Shown: positions 18,684 through 29,094 of the stretch, piece after piece | Layout: every line of letters begins with the position of its first letter | Position numbering within the stretch: position 1 is the stretch's first letter | Source: Synechococcus sp. PCC 7336 | Lineage (GTDB): Bacteria; Cyanobacteriota; Cyanobacteriia; Thermostichales; PCC-7336 | DNA length: 64,000 nucleotides | Direction of reading: 5' to 3' | Assembly (NCBI RefSeq): GCF_000332275.1 | Contig: NZ_CM001776.1 | Coordinates: forward strand, 1,411,268 to 1,475,267 | The notes under the pieces: generated by a model | What the model was told of the DNA's origin: nothing | The model's database searches: none | Seen by the model: the letters and a program-made list of their open reading frames with translations, nothing else | Made by a program: the position numbers and the translations under genes

Positions 18684-19649
18684 ATGTCGTTATTTGACTG
18701 GTTTGCAGACAGACGCAAGGACACTCCCATCAGCAAGGAGCGTCAAGAACGCGGGATTGCTGACGATCTGTGGCGTAAATGTCCTAGCTGCGATGCACTG
18801 ACCTACACCAAAGACCTGACGACTAATTTTCAGGTTTGCCCTAGCTGCGGTCACCACAATCGGATTCCGTCCCCCCAACGGCTGGCTCAGTTGATCGAAC
18901 TAGATACCTGGAAGCCCCTGAACGATCGCCTCAGTTCTGCCGACCCACTCGAGTTTAGCGCTCGCCAACCCTACACCGATCGGGTTCGGGCCAGTCAAGA
19001 GAAGACTCAACTGCAAGACGCCGTCATAACTGGCATCGGCCACCTGCGCGAGTCCTCTGACCGCAATAGCATCCCGATCGTCCTCGGTATTATGGATTTT
19101 CGCTTTATGGGGGGCAGCATGGGCTCGGTGGTGGGAGAAAAAGTCACCCGCGCGATCGAGCGCGCCACTGCCGAACACCTGCCGCTGGTGTTGGTTTCCG
19201 CCTCTGGGGGAGCCCGCATGCACGAAGGGATTCTCAGCTTGATGCAAATGGCGAAGACGTCAGCAGCACTCGATCGCCATCGCGCTGCCGGTCAGCTTTT
19301 TATCTCCGTCCTGACTCACCCCACTTTTGGCGGTGTCACCGCTAGCTTTGCCATGCTGGGGGACATCATCCTGGCCGAGCCTAAAGCTTTGATTGGCTTT
19401 GCTGGCGGTCGCGTGATCGAGCAAACCATCCGCCAAAAATTACCCGAGGATTTTCAAACGGCTGAATACTTGTTAGAACACGGCCTCATCGATGCGATCG
19501 TGCCCCGCACGAAGCTGTGCCGCCGTCTCAACCAACTGATTTCCCTGCACCAGCCCAGACCCACTGCCTCGAACGGTACGCGCCCGTCCGGCCCCCACGA
19601 TCGCTCCTCGTCTATACCCTTTACTGCCCCCCCATCGCCACTGAACTGA
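18684..19649 (+). CDS. accD: Acetyl-CoA carboxylase carboxyltransferase subunit beta
   Basis: 321 residues from the ATG at 18684 ([13 protein letters not shown], the usual family start). The N-terminal zinc ribbon has two CPSC knuckles (residues about 30-55). The crotonase-like core includes [45 protein letters not shown] and [21 protein letters not shown]. With AccA it transfers carboxyl groups from biotin to acetyl-CoA, the first step of fatty-acid synthesis. The tail after residue 290 is proline/serine-rich and probably disordered. It meets the HU gene tail to tail. Confidence 0.95.
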   Translation: MSLFDWFADRRKDTPISKERQERGIADDLWRKCPSCDALTYTKDLTTNFQVCPSCGHHNRIPSPQRLAQLIELDTWKPLNDRLSSADPLEFSARQPYTDRVRASQEKTQLQDAVITGIGHLRESSDRNSIPIVLGIMDFRFMGGSMGSVVGEKVTRAIERATAEHLPLVLVSASGGARMHEGILSLMQMAKTSAALDRHRAAGQLFISVLTHPTFGGVTASFAMLGDIILAEPKALIGFAGGRVIEQTIRQKLPEDFQTAEYLLEHGLIDAIVPRTKLCRRLNQLISLHQPRPTASNGTRPSGPHDRSSSIPFTAPPSPLN

Positions 19650-19785
19650 GCGCGATTTGGCCTTGCCGAATTCGATTGAGCTGCCAGAAAAATGCACTCG
19701 GCATGACGCCGAGCGCACTGGCTGGTTGCATGAATCGTGCAGGTGGACCCATTACCTTTGTCCTTGTGCCTGCCAGGAGATCGAC

Positions 19786-20070
19786 CTATTTTTTCTTGGG
19801 ATCGACCGCATCTTTAAAGGATTTACCGGCAGAGAAAGCAGGCACGGTCGTAGCCGGGATTGTCATTTTCTCGTTGGTTTTTGGATTGCGACCTTCCCGT
19901 TCTTTGCGCTTGCGCGGCTCGAAAGACCCAAACCCCACCAATGTGACCTTCTCTTCACTGGCTACCGTTTGAACAATCACATCTAAGGTGGCAGAAATGA
20001 CGGCATCGGCCTCCTTCTTAGTCACGTTTGCCCGCTCTGCAACCGCGTCAATGAGCTCGCCCTTATTCAT
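19786..20070 (-). CDS. hup: HU-family DNA-binding protein
   Basis: 94 residues from the ATG at 20070 (MNKGELIDAVAERANVTKK), which has GGGAG 6 bases upstream. A longer frame to 20124 lacks family similarity. The dimer core and the beta-arm (VTLVGFGSFEPRKRKEREGRNPKTNEKM, with the intercalating-proline region IPATTVPAFSAGKSFKDAV) match HU. It bends and compacts DNA as a dimer. It is monocistronic. Confidence 0.94.
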   Translation of the reverse strand: MNKGELIDAVAERANVTKKEADAVISATLDVIVQTVASEEKVTLVGFGSFEPRKRKEREGRNPKTNEKMTIPATTVPAFSAGKSFKDAVDPKKK

Positions 20071-20221
20071 ATGGATCTCCCGATTAATGTGTGAGTAGCT
20101 GCGCTTTTTTGACTGTAAATTCAATGACTCATTCTACAGCCCCTCAAGGGATACAGGGCACTTGCAGACCTTTTTTTTTCAGTATTCCAAGGTGTTTTGG
20201 GTGAATTTTGCGCAAAAATGT

Positions 20222-22036
20222 TCAGTTCGCTATATTTTGAGCCAAGCTTTCCCCCTGCTGCTGGCGAAAATAAGCCTCTAAAACCTGCCGCACCATCGGA
20301 CCGGCCTTACTGCTGCCCCCACCCCCATCGTTTTCTAAAAAGCCCACCACGACAATTTCGGCAGACTCGTAGGGACCGTAAGCGGTAAACCACGCATGGG
20401 ACTTGCGGGGCGGGTCTTCTGCCGTTCCCGATTTACCGGCGATCGCGGGGAGATCTGGAGAGAGGGCCACCCCCCGCCCCGTTCCGCCTGTAATGACCTC
20501 CCGCAACCCCTCTCGGACGACTCGCAATGTTTCGGGGGACAATCCGACCCATTTCCGCTGGGGTTGGACTTCGGGATTGAGCAGCAAGTGCGGCTGCACT
20601 CGCCAGCCACCATTCGCTGCCACAGCGGTCATGACCGCCACTTGCAGGGGGGTAGCGCTGACAAATCCCTGGCCAATTGACATATTGACGGTATCTCCCG
20701 TATACCATCTTTCGCCAATGTTCTCTTGCTTCCACTGGGTATCGGGAATAATACCGGGGGACTCGCCCGCTAGCGGGATGCCGGTTAATTGCCCAAATCC
20801 GTACCGACGAGCCCACTCTTGCAGCGGTTCGGCCCCCATGCGCACGGCAGTTTGGTAGAAAAATGTATCGCTGCTGTAGGCGATCGCCCGCTGAAAATCC
20901 AACACTCCAAATCCAGCTCGATTCCAGTCCCAAAATCGCCATCCTCCCACCTGAATGTAGGGGGCTGTCGCCAGCGTCGTGTCGGGGGGAAAGACACCCG
21001 ACTCGATCGCTGCAGAGGTGGTGACCACCTTAAAGGTGCTGGCGGGGGGATAGGGTCTCAGATTTCGGTTGAGGAACGGAAACTGCTGGCTTTGCAACTC
21101 CTGCCACTGGTCGGGGGTGATATGGGAGGAAAAAATATTGGGATCGAAGCTGGGATAGCTAGCCATAGCCAGTACGGCTCCACTGTGGGAATCGATCGCC
21201 ACCACAGCCCCTTTCCGCTCTGCTAAGGCTTCTTCGGCCACCTGCTGCAATTGCTTATCCAGACTCAATTGCAACGTTTGTCCGGCACGAGCAGGCTGCT
21301 CGCCTAAAATTTGCAGCACTTCCCCAGCGGCATCGACTTCCACCTGCTGACCGCCCCACTGACCCCGCAAGAGTTGCTCGTAGGTGCGCTCTGCCCCCAT
21401 CTGACCGATGACATCGCCCAAGCGATAATCTGCTGCCGGGTCGGCAGCAGCCAATTCCTCAGCCGTGATTTCGCCAGCGTAGCCCAACAGGTGTGCTGCC
21501 AAGTCGCCACTGGGATAGAAGCGCACGGCCTCTGGCTGCACGATGATTCCCGGCAGATCTTCAATGTTCTCCTGCAGTCGCGTAACCATTTCCGGGTTGG
21601 CATTGCGCAAAATACGGACCGGAAACGGCGCGTTATAGCCCGCTCGCTCTAAACGTTCGAGAATCTCGCCAGCAGGAATGTCGATATACCCCGACAGTCT
21701 TTCTGCCACTAATGCCCAGTCCTGTTCGGGTTGGGCCAAGGGCCAAATAAATACGCCGTGGGCGAGCTGCGTACCTGCTAGCAGTTCGCCATTGCGATCG
21801 AGAATGCGCCCCCGTTCGGGAGGAATGGGGATGAGGCGAATGTGGTTGTTGTCCGCTAGCTTCCGGTTATGGGCGTTTTGGGCAATTTGCAAGTGGGCCA
21901 ATCGAGTTCCAATCCCGCCAAACAACAAACCCGTGCAAATGGAGAGTAGCAGTAGGGCTTGATAATTTTTGCCCGTAACCTTGGTTTCGGGGGCATTGCG
22001 AACAGAGGGGGAGAGGTGCGAGGACGAGAGAGGCAT
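20222..22036 (-). CDS. mrdA: Penicillin-binding protein 2 (elongation transpeptidase)
   Basis: 604 residues. One N-terminal membrane anchor (ALLLLSICTGLLFGGIGTRL) precedes a dimerisation domain (RIDRNGELLAGTQ-like region) and the transpeptidase domain. The active-site set is PASTFKVV (SxxK), the SSD/SxN region in YSSDTFFYQ, and GKSGTAED (KSGT). It cross-links peptidoglycan during side-wall growth together with RodA. It lies 30 bases downstream of the nblS-like kinase gene on the same strand, so the two are probably co-transcribed. That is unusual and links cell-wall growth with stress signalling. Confidence 0.92.
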   Translation of the reverse strand: MPLSSSHLSPSVRNAPETKVTGKNYQALLLLSICTGLLFGGIGTRLAHLQIAQNAHNRKLADNNHIRLIPIPPERGRILDRNGELLAGTQLAHGVFIWPLAQPEQDWALVAERLSGYIDIPAGEILERLERAGYNAPFPVRILRNANPEMVTRLQENIEDLPGIIVQPEAVRFYPSGDLAAHLLGYAGEITAEELAAADPAADYRLGDVIGQMGAERTYEQLLRGQWGGQQVEVDAAGEVLQILGEQPARAGQTLQLSLDKQLQQVAEEALAERKGAVVAIDSHSGAVLAMASYPSFDPNIFSSHITPDQWQELQSQQFPFLNRNLRPYPPASTFKVVTTSAAIESGVFPPDTTLATAPYIQVGGWRFWDWNRAGFGVLDFQRAIAYSSDTFFYQTAVRMGAEPLQEWARRYGFGQLTGIPLAGESPGIIPDTQWKQENIGERWYTGDTVNMSIGQGFVSATPLQVAVMTAVAANGGWRVQPHLLLNPEVQPQRKWVGLSPETLRVVREGLREVITGGTGRGVALSPDLPAIAGKSGTAEDPPRKSHAWFTAYGPYESAEIVVVGFLENDGGGGSSKAGPMVRQVLEAYFRQQQGESLAQNIAN

Positions 22037-22066
22037 GAGCGGAGTAGGGGCAGAGGAGGGGTAGGA

Positions 22067-24028
22067 CTAAGAGGCCAGCGAGCAGGCATCGGGCTCCACC
22101 GTACTGTATTGGTGTAGGTCGAACCAGAAGGTACTGCCCTTGCCGGGGGTGCTATCGACGCGAATTTGGGTGTGATGCTTTTCGAGGATATTGCGCACAA
22201 TTGAGAGGCCCAGACCGGTGCCCTCTAGGGTGTGGACGCGATTTTCGGCCCGGAAGAAGCGATTGAAGATCTTGTCGCGATCTTCAGAATCGACGCCAAT
22301 GCCGGTGTCGGCGATCTCGATCCGAACCACTTCACGATCGCTTTCTTCCACCTGCAGTCGACGGGCGCGAATCGCAACTTCTCCCCCCGAAGGAGTGAAT
22401 TTTAAGGCATTCCCCACTAAGTTGGCGAACACCTGCAGCAACAGGTCGTAATTGCCCCAGACCTCCGGCAGTGACTCATCTAACTCTTGGCGCAGTTGGA
22501 TGCCTTTGTCGCGGGCGTTGAGTTGGTAAGTGCGCAAGGTCTGGTCGATGGGGGCAAAAATATCGATCGCCTCGAACTGGTATTGGCGGCCGGAGGCCAA
22601 ACGGGAGAGGTCGAGTACGTCGTTGACTAGACGGGTGAGGCGATCGGTCTCTCGGTTGGCGGTATCGAGAAAATCTTGTCGCTCTTCGGGGGAGATGCGA
22701 TCGCCAAACTCTTGCAGGGTCTCGATAAATGACTTGATGTTAAACAGCGGGGTGCGCAACTCGTGACTGACATTGCTAATAAATTGGCTTTGCGCTTCGT
22801 TGAGGGCCACCTCTCGAGTAATGTCCTGGATCGTGATTGCGATGCTCTTGAGGTTTTCCCGCCCGCGATCGAGGACTGTCGAGAGCAAGACCCGAACCAC
22901 TCGCTGATTGGGTTCTGTTAGCGCAATCCGAAACTCTTCCCCCTCTAATTCCCCCCGAGCCATTGCCAGCAGCGACGGAGCAATTTCCAACTGAAAAGCT
23001 TCGGGCAAATAATCCAGCACCGGCTGGCCCGAAATATCCTTGCCCTGCCAATTCAACAGGCGCAGGGCCGCCGGGTTGACCAGCAAAATCGCCAGTTTTG
23101 GGTCTAGCAGGACGGCTCCATCCACAATGGTGGATACCAACGTTTCCAGCTTGGCTTTCTCGGCGGTTAGCTCCTCAATATTTTGTTCTTCGTACCGTTG
23201 CAGCTTCTCTGCCATCCGATTGAAACTGCCAATCAGTTGTCCCAGTTCTCCCCCAAACGGCAAATTAATCCGCTGTTGAAAATTTCCCGCCGAAATCCCT
23301 TGCACCCCCGACACCAGTTCCTTAAGGGGTTGAGTAATGGTTAAGGCGTTAAACACTGCCCCTAAAATTGCCAAGACCCACACCGCCACAAACACCCCTG
23401 TGGTGACGTTACTGGTCAGACTCGACGATCGCACCACAATGGAATTGGGATTGATTCCCAACCCCAACGTGCCCAGAAACTTGCTGTTGTTGTAGATACC
23501 GACAAAAATATCTGTGACGCGGCCATCAGGGGTGTCGTGGGTGCGCACGAGCGGAACGCCCTCTGTGGGACGTCGACCTTCGGGTAGCTGCAGGCGGCGG
23601 CTAATCGTTAGTGAGGTGCTCAGATCGGCATTGGAAAAAGGGATGCCGTAATAAATATCGCCATTGGGATCGGCATAGAGCAAGTAGCGAATGCTAGAGG
23701 TGCTCTGAAAGTACTGGCGCGAGAGGCGAGCCACTTTGGCCTGCTGCCCTTCTGCCACCAAGGGGGCCACATCGGCAGCCAATAACAGGGCTAAATCTTT
23801 GCCGAAGCGAATGTCGTTGATCTGGGCATCTTGCTGAATTGTATCGACGGCCCAAAACGTGAAGCCGCTGACCACCAACGACACCGCTAGGGTGGCAGCA
23901 AACAGGAGGCGAGTTTCTAACCGCAACTCCTGCAGGTAGTCTTTCCACCATTGCCAAAACGATCGCAAGAACCCATTGCTTTCGGGGGGGGAAGATTCGG
24001 TAGGAGTGGATGACTCGGAAGTCTGCAT
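22067..24028 (-). CDS. nblS: NblS/Hik33 (Ycf26)-type sensor histidine kinase
   Basis: 653 residues from the ATG at 24028. A TTG five codons upstream is rejected. The layout is a membrane helix (LLFAATLAVSLVVSGFTFWA), a periplasmic sensor region, a second helix (TTGVFVAVWVLAILGAVF), HAMP, a PAS domain (LVSTIVDGAVLLDPKLAILLVN), HisKA with SHELRTPLFNIKSFIETL (phospho-His about residue 422), and HATPase with DTGIGV and GTGLGLSIV. The H-box with PLFNIKSF is the hallmark of the NblS/DspA/Hik33 branch. That branch controls high-light, cold and nutrient-stress genes through RpaB-type regulators. Its order with downstream PBP2 is tight (30 bases). Confidence 0.9.
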   Translation of the reverse strand: MQTSESSTPTESSPPESNGFLRSFWQWWKDYLQELRLETRLLFAATLAVSLVVSGFTFWAVDTIQQDAQINDIRFGKDLALLLAADVAPLVAEGQQAKVARLSRQYFQSTSSIRYLLYADPNGDIYYGIPFSNADLSTSLTISRRLQLPEGRRPTEGVPLVRTHDTPDGRVTDIFVGIYNNSKFLGTLGLGINPNSIVVRSSSLTSNVTTGVFVAVWVLAILGAVFNALTITQPLKELVSGVQGISAGNFQQRINLPFGGELGQLIGSFNRMAEKLQRYEEQNIEELTAEKAKLETLVSTIVDGAVLLDPKLAILLVNPAALRLLNWQGKDISGQPVLDYLPEAFQLEIAPSLLAMARGELEGEEFRIALTEPNQRVVRVLLSTVLDRGRENLKSIAITIQDITREVALNEAQSQFISNVSHELRTPLFNIKSFIETLQEFGDRISPEERQDFLDTANRETDRLTRLVNDVLDLSRLASGRQYQFEAIDIFAPIDQTLRTYQLNARDKGIQLRQELDESLPEVWGNYDLLLQVFANLVGNALKFTPSGGEVAIRARRLQVEESDREVVRIEIADTGIGVDSEDRDKIFNRFFRAENRVHTLEGTGLGLSIVRNILEKHHTQIRVDSTPGKGSTFWFDLHQYSTVEPDACSLAS

Positions 24029-24160
24029 TGTTGAGGGGCGCAATCTACCTACATCATGTCATGCTAGCGAAATTCCCTCAGTCGCGATCGCCGAGTTAGA
24101 CCTGCATCGTCAAGCCTCCAGTACGATTGGGGATGGGAATTAGTTGGGGGATTCCATAGC

Positions 24161-24439
24161 TCATATATTTTTGCCAAAGGCAAAGCCTATAGCCCCAGTT
24201 GCAATACTTGTCATGACTGAAGCTGCCCACATGCGCTCTTCGGCAGTCCCTTGACCCCGCCACAAGAACTTGCCAGCAAACACGCCAAGACCGATCGTAA
24301 ATCCCACAGCGAGCACTATGGCTGCAAGCGTCATCCAAAAGTCCTTTCGCCGTCGATGTACTGCATCCTCAGGAGATTCTGAAGTCTCAACCTTCAGAAT
24401 CCCTTCAGCGATGAGGTCGTTAATGTGGCGCTCTGTCAC
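24161..24439 (-). CDS. Small two-helix membrane protein coupled to an RHH gene
   Basis: 92 residues from a GTG at 24439 whose GTGA overlaps the TGA of the upstream RHH gene, so translation is probably coupled. The N-terminal 35 residues are soluble, with TERHINDLIAEGILKVET resembling a helix-turn-helix-like segment. Two membrane helices follow (FWMTLAAIVLAVGFTIGLGVFAG, and WAASVMTSIATGAIGFAFG). I do not recognise a family. With the RHH partner it could be a membrane sensor and regulator, or a toxin-antitoxin-like pair. Neither role is proven by the sequence. Confidence 0.6.
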   Translation of the reverse strand: MTERHINDLIAEGILKVETSESPEDAVHRRRKDFWMTLAAIVLAVGFTIGLGVFAGKFLWRGQGTAEERMWAASVMTSIATGAIGFAFGKNI

Positions 24440-24657
24440 AGGCCAACCAATTCAGTCGCGAGCGGCTGGTCTTTCTCGGCCACGCCAAACTTCTTGCCCT
24501 GTGCTTTTGCCTCTAAGGCGAACTGAAGCAGAGCGATCCCCTTTCTAAAGACCTCACTCTTCGAGCCGTGGAGTTGTTCGGCCATCTCGGTGATGGAATC
24601 GTACAGCTCGGGAGTCACATCAACTGTGAGTCGGACGGTTTTCTTCCTACTTGCCAT
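24436..24657 (-). CDS. Ribbon-helix-helix (CopG/Arc-type) DNA-binding protein
   Basis: 73 residues from an ATG with GAGAGG upstream. The strand KTVRLTVDVTPELYDSI is followed by two helices (EMAEQLHGSKSEVFRKGIALLQ), which is the RHH fold. The basic residues KKTVRL in the strand would contact the DNA major groove as a dimer. The tail KFGVAEKDQPLATELVGL looks conserved in cyanobacterial relatives. It overlaps the small membrane protein gene by 4 bases and likely controls its own promoter. The 196-base region upstream, toward topA, is AT-rich. Confidence 0.78.
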   Translation of the reverse strand: MASRKKTVRLTVDVTPELYDSITEMAEQLHGSKSEVFRKGIALLQFALEAKAQGKKFGVAEKDQPLATELVGL

Positions 24658-24853
24658 GGCAGCCTCTCAGCGCTTAATTCAGTTAGCAGCCATTACAGTG
24701 AAAGTTACTGCAGCAATACTGCAAAGCTACTGCAATTGCATCTTAGCGCATTCCCATTCTTGCAATAGTCCTAAAGACTTCTCAGATTCGTCAGAGTGTT
24801 GAGATCTCTTAGCAAGCGTTCGGTTCAGCCGATCGCTGAATTTCAGAAGCCTG

Positions 24854-27517
24854 TCACGAGCTCGTTTTCTTGCGAGTGGAGGTTTTAGATTTAGTGGCAG
24901 AACTAGCCTTGGCTTTCGTCTTACTGGTTGTTTTGCTCTTACTAGATGCCTTACTAGATGCCTTGGCCTTCTTGCCCTTCGTCCCCCCTTTCTGGTTAGC
25001 GCGGGCGGCGAGCAATTCCATCGCCTGCTCCAGCGTCACCTCCTCGATGCCGACATCTTTGGGGAGCGAGGCATTGACCTTACCGTGCTTGACATAGGGG
25101 CCGTAACGACCGTCAAAGACACCCACAACTTCTCCATCTTCAGGGTGAGCTCCCAGCTCCCGCAGAGGCTTGGCCGTGCTGCCGCCGCGACCGCGCTTGG
25201 GAATGGCCAAGAGTTCTAGAGCGCGGGGCAACTCCACCGAGAGCACATCGTCATCTTTTTTCAGAGAGCGAAACTCTCCATCGCAAACCACATAAGGACC
25301 GAATCGCCCCAATCCCGCTTTAACGGTCTTGCCAGTCTCGGGGTGCTCTCCCAGGGTGCGGGGCAAACGCAACAGGGCGATCGCCTTTGCCTCTGTGACA
25401 TCCTCCGCCGACAGGCCCTTGGGCAGCGACACCCGTTTCGGCTTTTTATTCTCCTCCGAAACCTGTCCCAATTGCACGTAAGGGCCGTATGGTCCCACCA
25501 GCAGATAGATCGGGTCATCCGTGTCTGGGAAGGTGCCCAACTGCTCCGGGCCTTCTAGCTTAGTTTTGATGGCCCGCTCCAGATCGGCGGCATCGAGATC
25601 GGCAGGAGGAACGTCATTGGGAATGGAAGCCCGCACCTCTCCCGCTTGGCCTTCCACCTGAATGTAAGGGCCGTACTGGCCGATGCGGATGGCAGTTTCC
25701 AACCCATCTAGCTGGATCGATCGCGCCTTGCTCGGTTCGATGTCTGTCTCCCGCACCTTGACCCTAGTTTCGAGCCCCTCCTCACCCAGATAAAACTCGG
25801 AAAGATAGGGCAGCCATTCTGCGGTACCCGAGGCGATGTTGTCCAGGGTAGATTCCATTTCGGCGGTGAAGTGGGTGTCCACCAATGTCGGGAAGTGCTC
25901 CTGCAGCAGATTGGTCACGGCAAAGGCCGTATAGGTCGGAGTTAGAGCATTTTTCACCATCTGGGCATAACCGCGATCTTGGATGGTGCTGATGATGGTG
26001 GCATAGGTACTGGGCCGACCCACACCCTCTTTCTCCAGTGCTTTGACCAGCGAGGCTTCGGTGTAGCGGGCAGGGGGTTGGGTCTCGTGACCGACGGGAT
26101 TCACGGCAGTGCAGTTGGGGCGATCGCCCACTGCTAGTTGGGGCAGAATGGCTTCGCGATCTTCGAGGGCAGCATCGGGATTGTCGGAGCCCTCGACGTA
26201 GGCGCGGAAGAAGCCGGGGAAGTCAATCCGCTTGCCGGTGGCGCGAAACTCTGCATCTTCCACCTCTAGGGTGACGGTGGTGTGGGTTTGGCGGGCATTG
26301 GCCATTTGGGTAGCCACCGTCCGCTTCCAAATCAGGTCGTAGAGGGCGAGCTCTGGTCCCTTGAGGGGCGTATCGGCAGGGGTGCGGAACTGCGAGCCTG
26401 CCGGACGAATGGCTTCGTGGGCCTCTTGAGCGCCCTTGCTCTTGGTGGAAAACTGGCGCGGCGCGGGACTGAGGAAGTCAGAGCCATATTTTGCTTCAAC
26501 GCAGTCTCGGGCAGCAGAGATGGCCTGTTGAGACAGATGCACGGAGTCTGTCCGCATGTAGGTGATGTAGCCCTCTTCATACAGCTTTTGGGCTGTCCTC
26601 ATGGTATTTCGGGCCGATTGCCTCAACTTGCGATTTGCCTCCTGCTGCAGCGTGGAGGTGGTGAAGGGGGGAGCGGGTTTGCGGGTACTGGCCCGCTCTT
26701 CAACAGTGGCAACCAGCCACTCTTTATCGGCAATCCGGGCTTGTAAGGCTTCTGCCTGCACTTTATCCAGCAACAGGACATCGCGGCCTGCAGCAATGCG
26801 GCCGGTGGATTCATCAAAATCTTTGCCCGTGGCGAGTTTTTTGCCTGCCAGCGCCACCAATGTCGCACCAAAGGCAGTGTTGTCGTGCTCCAGATCGGCC
26901 TTGAGATCCCAATAGCTGCCCTGTTTGAAGGCCCGACGTTCCCGCTCCCGTTCCACCAACAGGGTGACGGCCACCGATTGCACCCGTCCGGCTGAGAGAC
27001 GGGGGGCGATTTTCTTCCACAGCAGGGGAGACAGGGTATAGCCCACGAGGCGATCGAGGATGCGTCGGGTTTCTTGGGCGCGGACGAGATGCTCGTCGAT
27101 ATCGCGGCAGTCTGCCAGTGCGGCTTGAATGGCCTCGCGCGTAATTTCGTGAAAGACCATGCGCTTGATGGGGACTTTCGGCTTGAGCACTTGCTGCAGG
27201 TGCCAGCTAATACTTTCGCCTTCGCGATCTTCGTCAGTGGCAAGAATTAATTCTTCAGCAGATTTGAGGGCTGCACGCAGCTCTTTGACCCGTTTCTGCT
27301 TGTCTTTGGGAATGACGTAAAGCGGTTCGAAGTTGGCTCGAACATTGACCCCAATGCGGGACCACTCTTCTTTCTTAACTGCGGCAGGAATCTCTGACGC
27401 AGATTGGGGCAAATCGCGAATGTGACCCATCGAGGCTTCCACCTGATACCCAGCGGGCAGGAAGTTGCGGATGGTGCGTGCTTTCGTTGGCGATTCGACA
27501 ATGACAAGAGCAGTCAT
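24854..27517 (-). CDS. topA: DNA topoisomerase I
   Basis: 887 residues from the ATG at 27517 ([19 protein letters not shown]). The frame continues to 27643 without family match. The TOPRIM domain has the catalytic glutamate in VIVESPTK and the acidic group in [13 protein letters not shown]. The active tyrosine is in [14 protein letters not shown]. Instead of zinc fingers, the C-terminal part has four repeats centred on GPYV/GPYI (QYGPYIQ, PYGPYVQ, RFGPYVV, RYGPYVK). A lysine/serine/threonine-rich tail that probably binds DNA follows. It relaxes negative supercoils. It is complete and monocistronic. Confidence 0.94.
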   Translation of the reverse strand: MTALVIVESPTKARTIRNFLPAGYQVEASMGHIRDLPQSASEIPAAVKKEEWSRIGVNVRANFEPLYVIPKDKQKRVKELRAALKSAEELILATDEDREGESISWHLQQVLKPKVPIKRMVFHEITREAIQAALADCRDIDEHLVRAQETRRILDRLVGYTLSPLLWKKIAPRLSAGRVQSVAVTLLVERERERRAFKQGSYWDLKADLEHDNTAFGATLVALAGKKLATGKDFDESTGRIAAGRDVLLLDKVQAEALQARIADKEWLVATVEERASTRKPAPPFTTSTLQQEANRKLRQSARNTMRTAQKLYEEGYITYMRTDSVHLSQQAISAARDCVEAKYGSDFLSPAPRQFSTKSKGAQEAHEAIRPAGSQFRTPADTPLKGPELALYDLIWKRTVATQMANARQTHTTVTLEVEDAEFRATGKRIDFPGFFRAYVEGSDNPDAALEDREAILPQLAVGDRPNCTAVNPVGHETQPPARYTEASLVKALEKEGVGRPSTYATIISTIQDRGYAQMVKNALTPTYTAFAVTNLLQEHFPTLVDTHFTAEMESTLDNIASGTAEWLPYLSEFYLGEEGLETRVKVRETDIEPSKARSIQLDGLETAIRIGQYGPYIQVEGQAGEVRASIPNDVPPADLDAADLERAIKTKLEGPEQLGTFPDTDDPIYLLVGPYGPYVQLGQVSEENKKPKRVSLPKGLSAEDVTEAKAIALLRLPRTLGEHPETGKTVKAGLGRFGPYVVCDGEFRSLKKDDDVLSVELPRALELLAIPKRGRGGSTAKPLRELGAHPEDGEVVGVFDGRYGPYVKHGKVNASLPKDVGIEEVTLEQAMELLAARANQKGGTKGKKAKASSKASSKSKTTSKTKAKASSATKSKTSTRKKTSS

Positions 27518-27905
27518 AAGCGTTGAGTGAGGTGCTGCTAGGGATCTCAATAAACCACAGAATGACCAGTCGCACATTCCCTGTCGAGCAATGGGGACTG
27601 TGGTTGGCAGTATCGGGGCGCTCCTTTCGACTGAATGAAGCAAGCCGATCGCCCTTAGGGAAAGCCTACTGCCGAACTGACCCCCCGTCTTTTACTCTGC
27701 CCGATAGCATTCTTACTTTTCAAGGGTAGAGGCTAGCTGGAGATTTAACTCGTCTATCGCGCAAATATACTCAATCCGGCAGTTCGATCGCACGATCGCA
27801 TAGCCTGCCTCCCCGCGAGTGCTCCTCAATTTTCCAGATTTCAGCCTTTCGCTACCGTGCAAAAATGGGAATGCGTTCAGCCGCGATTCCCTCGCAATTC
27901 GATAC

Positions 27906-28943
27906 ATGATTTCAGCAACGCTGCCCCTTCCCTTTGCCAGTCGAGTGCAGTTTACCGACGATATGACCATTTGCCGCTTGCTCAACGGCATGTGGCAGGT
28001 GTCTGGAGCCCACGGCACGATCGATCCGCAAGCTGCCCTAGCGGCGATGTTCCGCTATGTGGATGCAGGCTATACCACCTGGGATTTAGCCGACCATTAC
28101 GGGCCTGCCGAAGATTTCATTGGGGCATTTCGGCGGGAATTGGCCTCGCAGCGGGGGCAAACCGCGCTCAAAAGCATGCAAGCGTTTACGAAGTGGGTGC
28201 CTCGTCCCGGTCGCATGACGCGGCAGGTGGTGGAACGCAATCTCAATCTCGCGCGGCGACGTATGGGGGTCGAGACCCTCGATCTATTGCAGTTCCACTG
28301 GTGGGACTACAGCGATCCTCGCTATTTAGATGCCCTGCAGCACATGGTCGATTTGCAGGGGGAAGGAGCGATTCGGCACTTGGGGGTAACCAACTTCGAT
28401 ACCGAGCATCTGGGCAAGATTGCTGACAGTGAAGTGGAACTGGTATCCAACCAGGTGCAATTCTCGCTGGTCGATCGCCGCCCTCTCCAGTTCATGGTGC
28501 CGTTTTGTCTGGAACGGGGCATTAAGCTGCTCGCCTACGGCACCCTCTGCGGGGGATTGCTCTCCCAGGTCTATCTCGATGCACCGGAACCTCAGCTCGA
28601 TCGCCTCGCAACCGTTTCGCTGCGTAAATACAAGCAGATGGTGGATGTGTGGGGCGGTTGGGAGCTGTTTCAGGATTTGTTGCACGTGCTCGATCGAATT
28701 GCCCGCAAGCACCAAGTCAGTCTTGCCAATGTGGCCGTTCGCTACGTACTCGACCAACCTGCCGTGGCAGGGGCAATTGTGGGGGCGCGGCTGGGAATTG
28801 CCGAGCATATTGAAGACAATGCCAGGGTGTTTGGCTTCCAATTGGATCCAGCTGATTTAGAGGCGATCGCACAAGTTTCGTCTCGGTCCCGCGATTTAAT
28901 CGAGGCGATCGGCGATTGTGGTGACGAATATCGCCGTCGGTAG
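27906..28943 (+). CDS. Aldo/keto reductase
   Basis: 345 residues from the ATG at 27906. The upstream open frame lacks family features. The TIM-barrel landmarks are GMWQVSGAHG, DAGYTTWDLADHYG (catalytic Asp and Tyr), KWVP (catalytic Lys) and LLQFHWWDY (His). AIRHLGVTNF, YGTLCGGLLS and a C-terminal VAGAIVGARLGIAEHIEDNA supply NADPH binding. It would reduce an aldehyde or ketone with NADPH, or run in reverse. Substrate is unknown. The final helix DLIEAIGDCGDEYRRR is typical of the large AKR subgroup in plants and cyanobacteria. Confidence 0.88.
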   Translation: MISATLPLPFASRVQFTDDMTICRLLNGMWQVSGAHGTIDPQAALAAMFRYVDAGYTTWDLADHYGPAEDFIGAFRRELASQRGQTALKSMQAFTKWVPRPGRMTRQVVERNLNLARRRMGVETLDLLQFHWWDYSDPRYLDALQHMVDLQGEGAIRHLGVTNFDTEHLGKIADSEVELVSNQVQFSLVDRRPLQFMVPFCLERGIKLLAYGTLCGGLLSQVYLDAPEPQLDRLATVSLRKYKQMVDVWGGWELFQDLLHVLDRIARKHQVSLANVAVRYVLDQPAVAGAIVGARLGIAEHIEDNARVFGFQLDPADLEAIAQVSSRSRDLIEAIGDCGDEYRRR

Positions 28944-29094
28944 TAACCTTATACTCTTGTCGGCAGAAAACGTTCTAAGCCGGAAACAAGTCTTACTCGC
29001 GATGCGTCCTATCTAGAGAAGTAATTCTCTGATAAGTTTTCAGCAGTCGCGATCTCGCCGATTGCTAGCCCACGCTCATTTGTTGACCATACTC

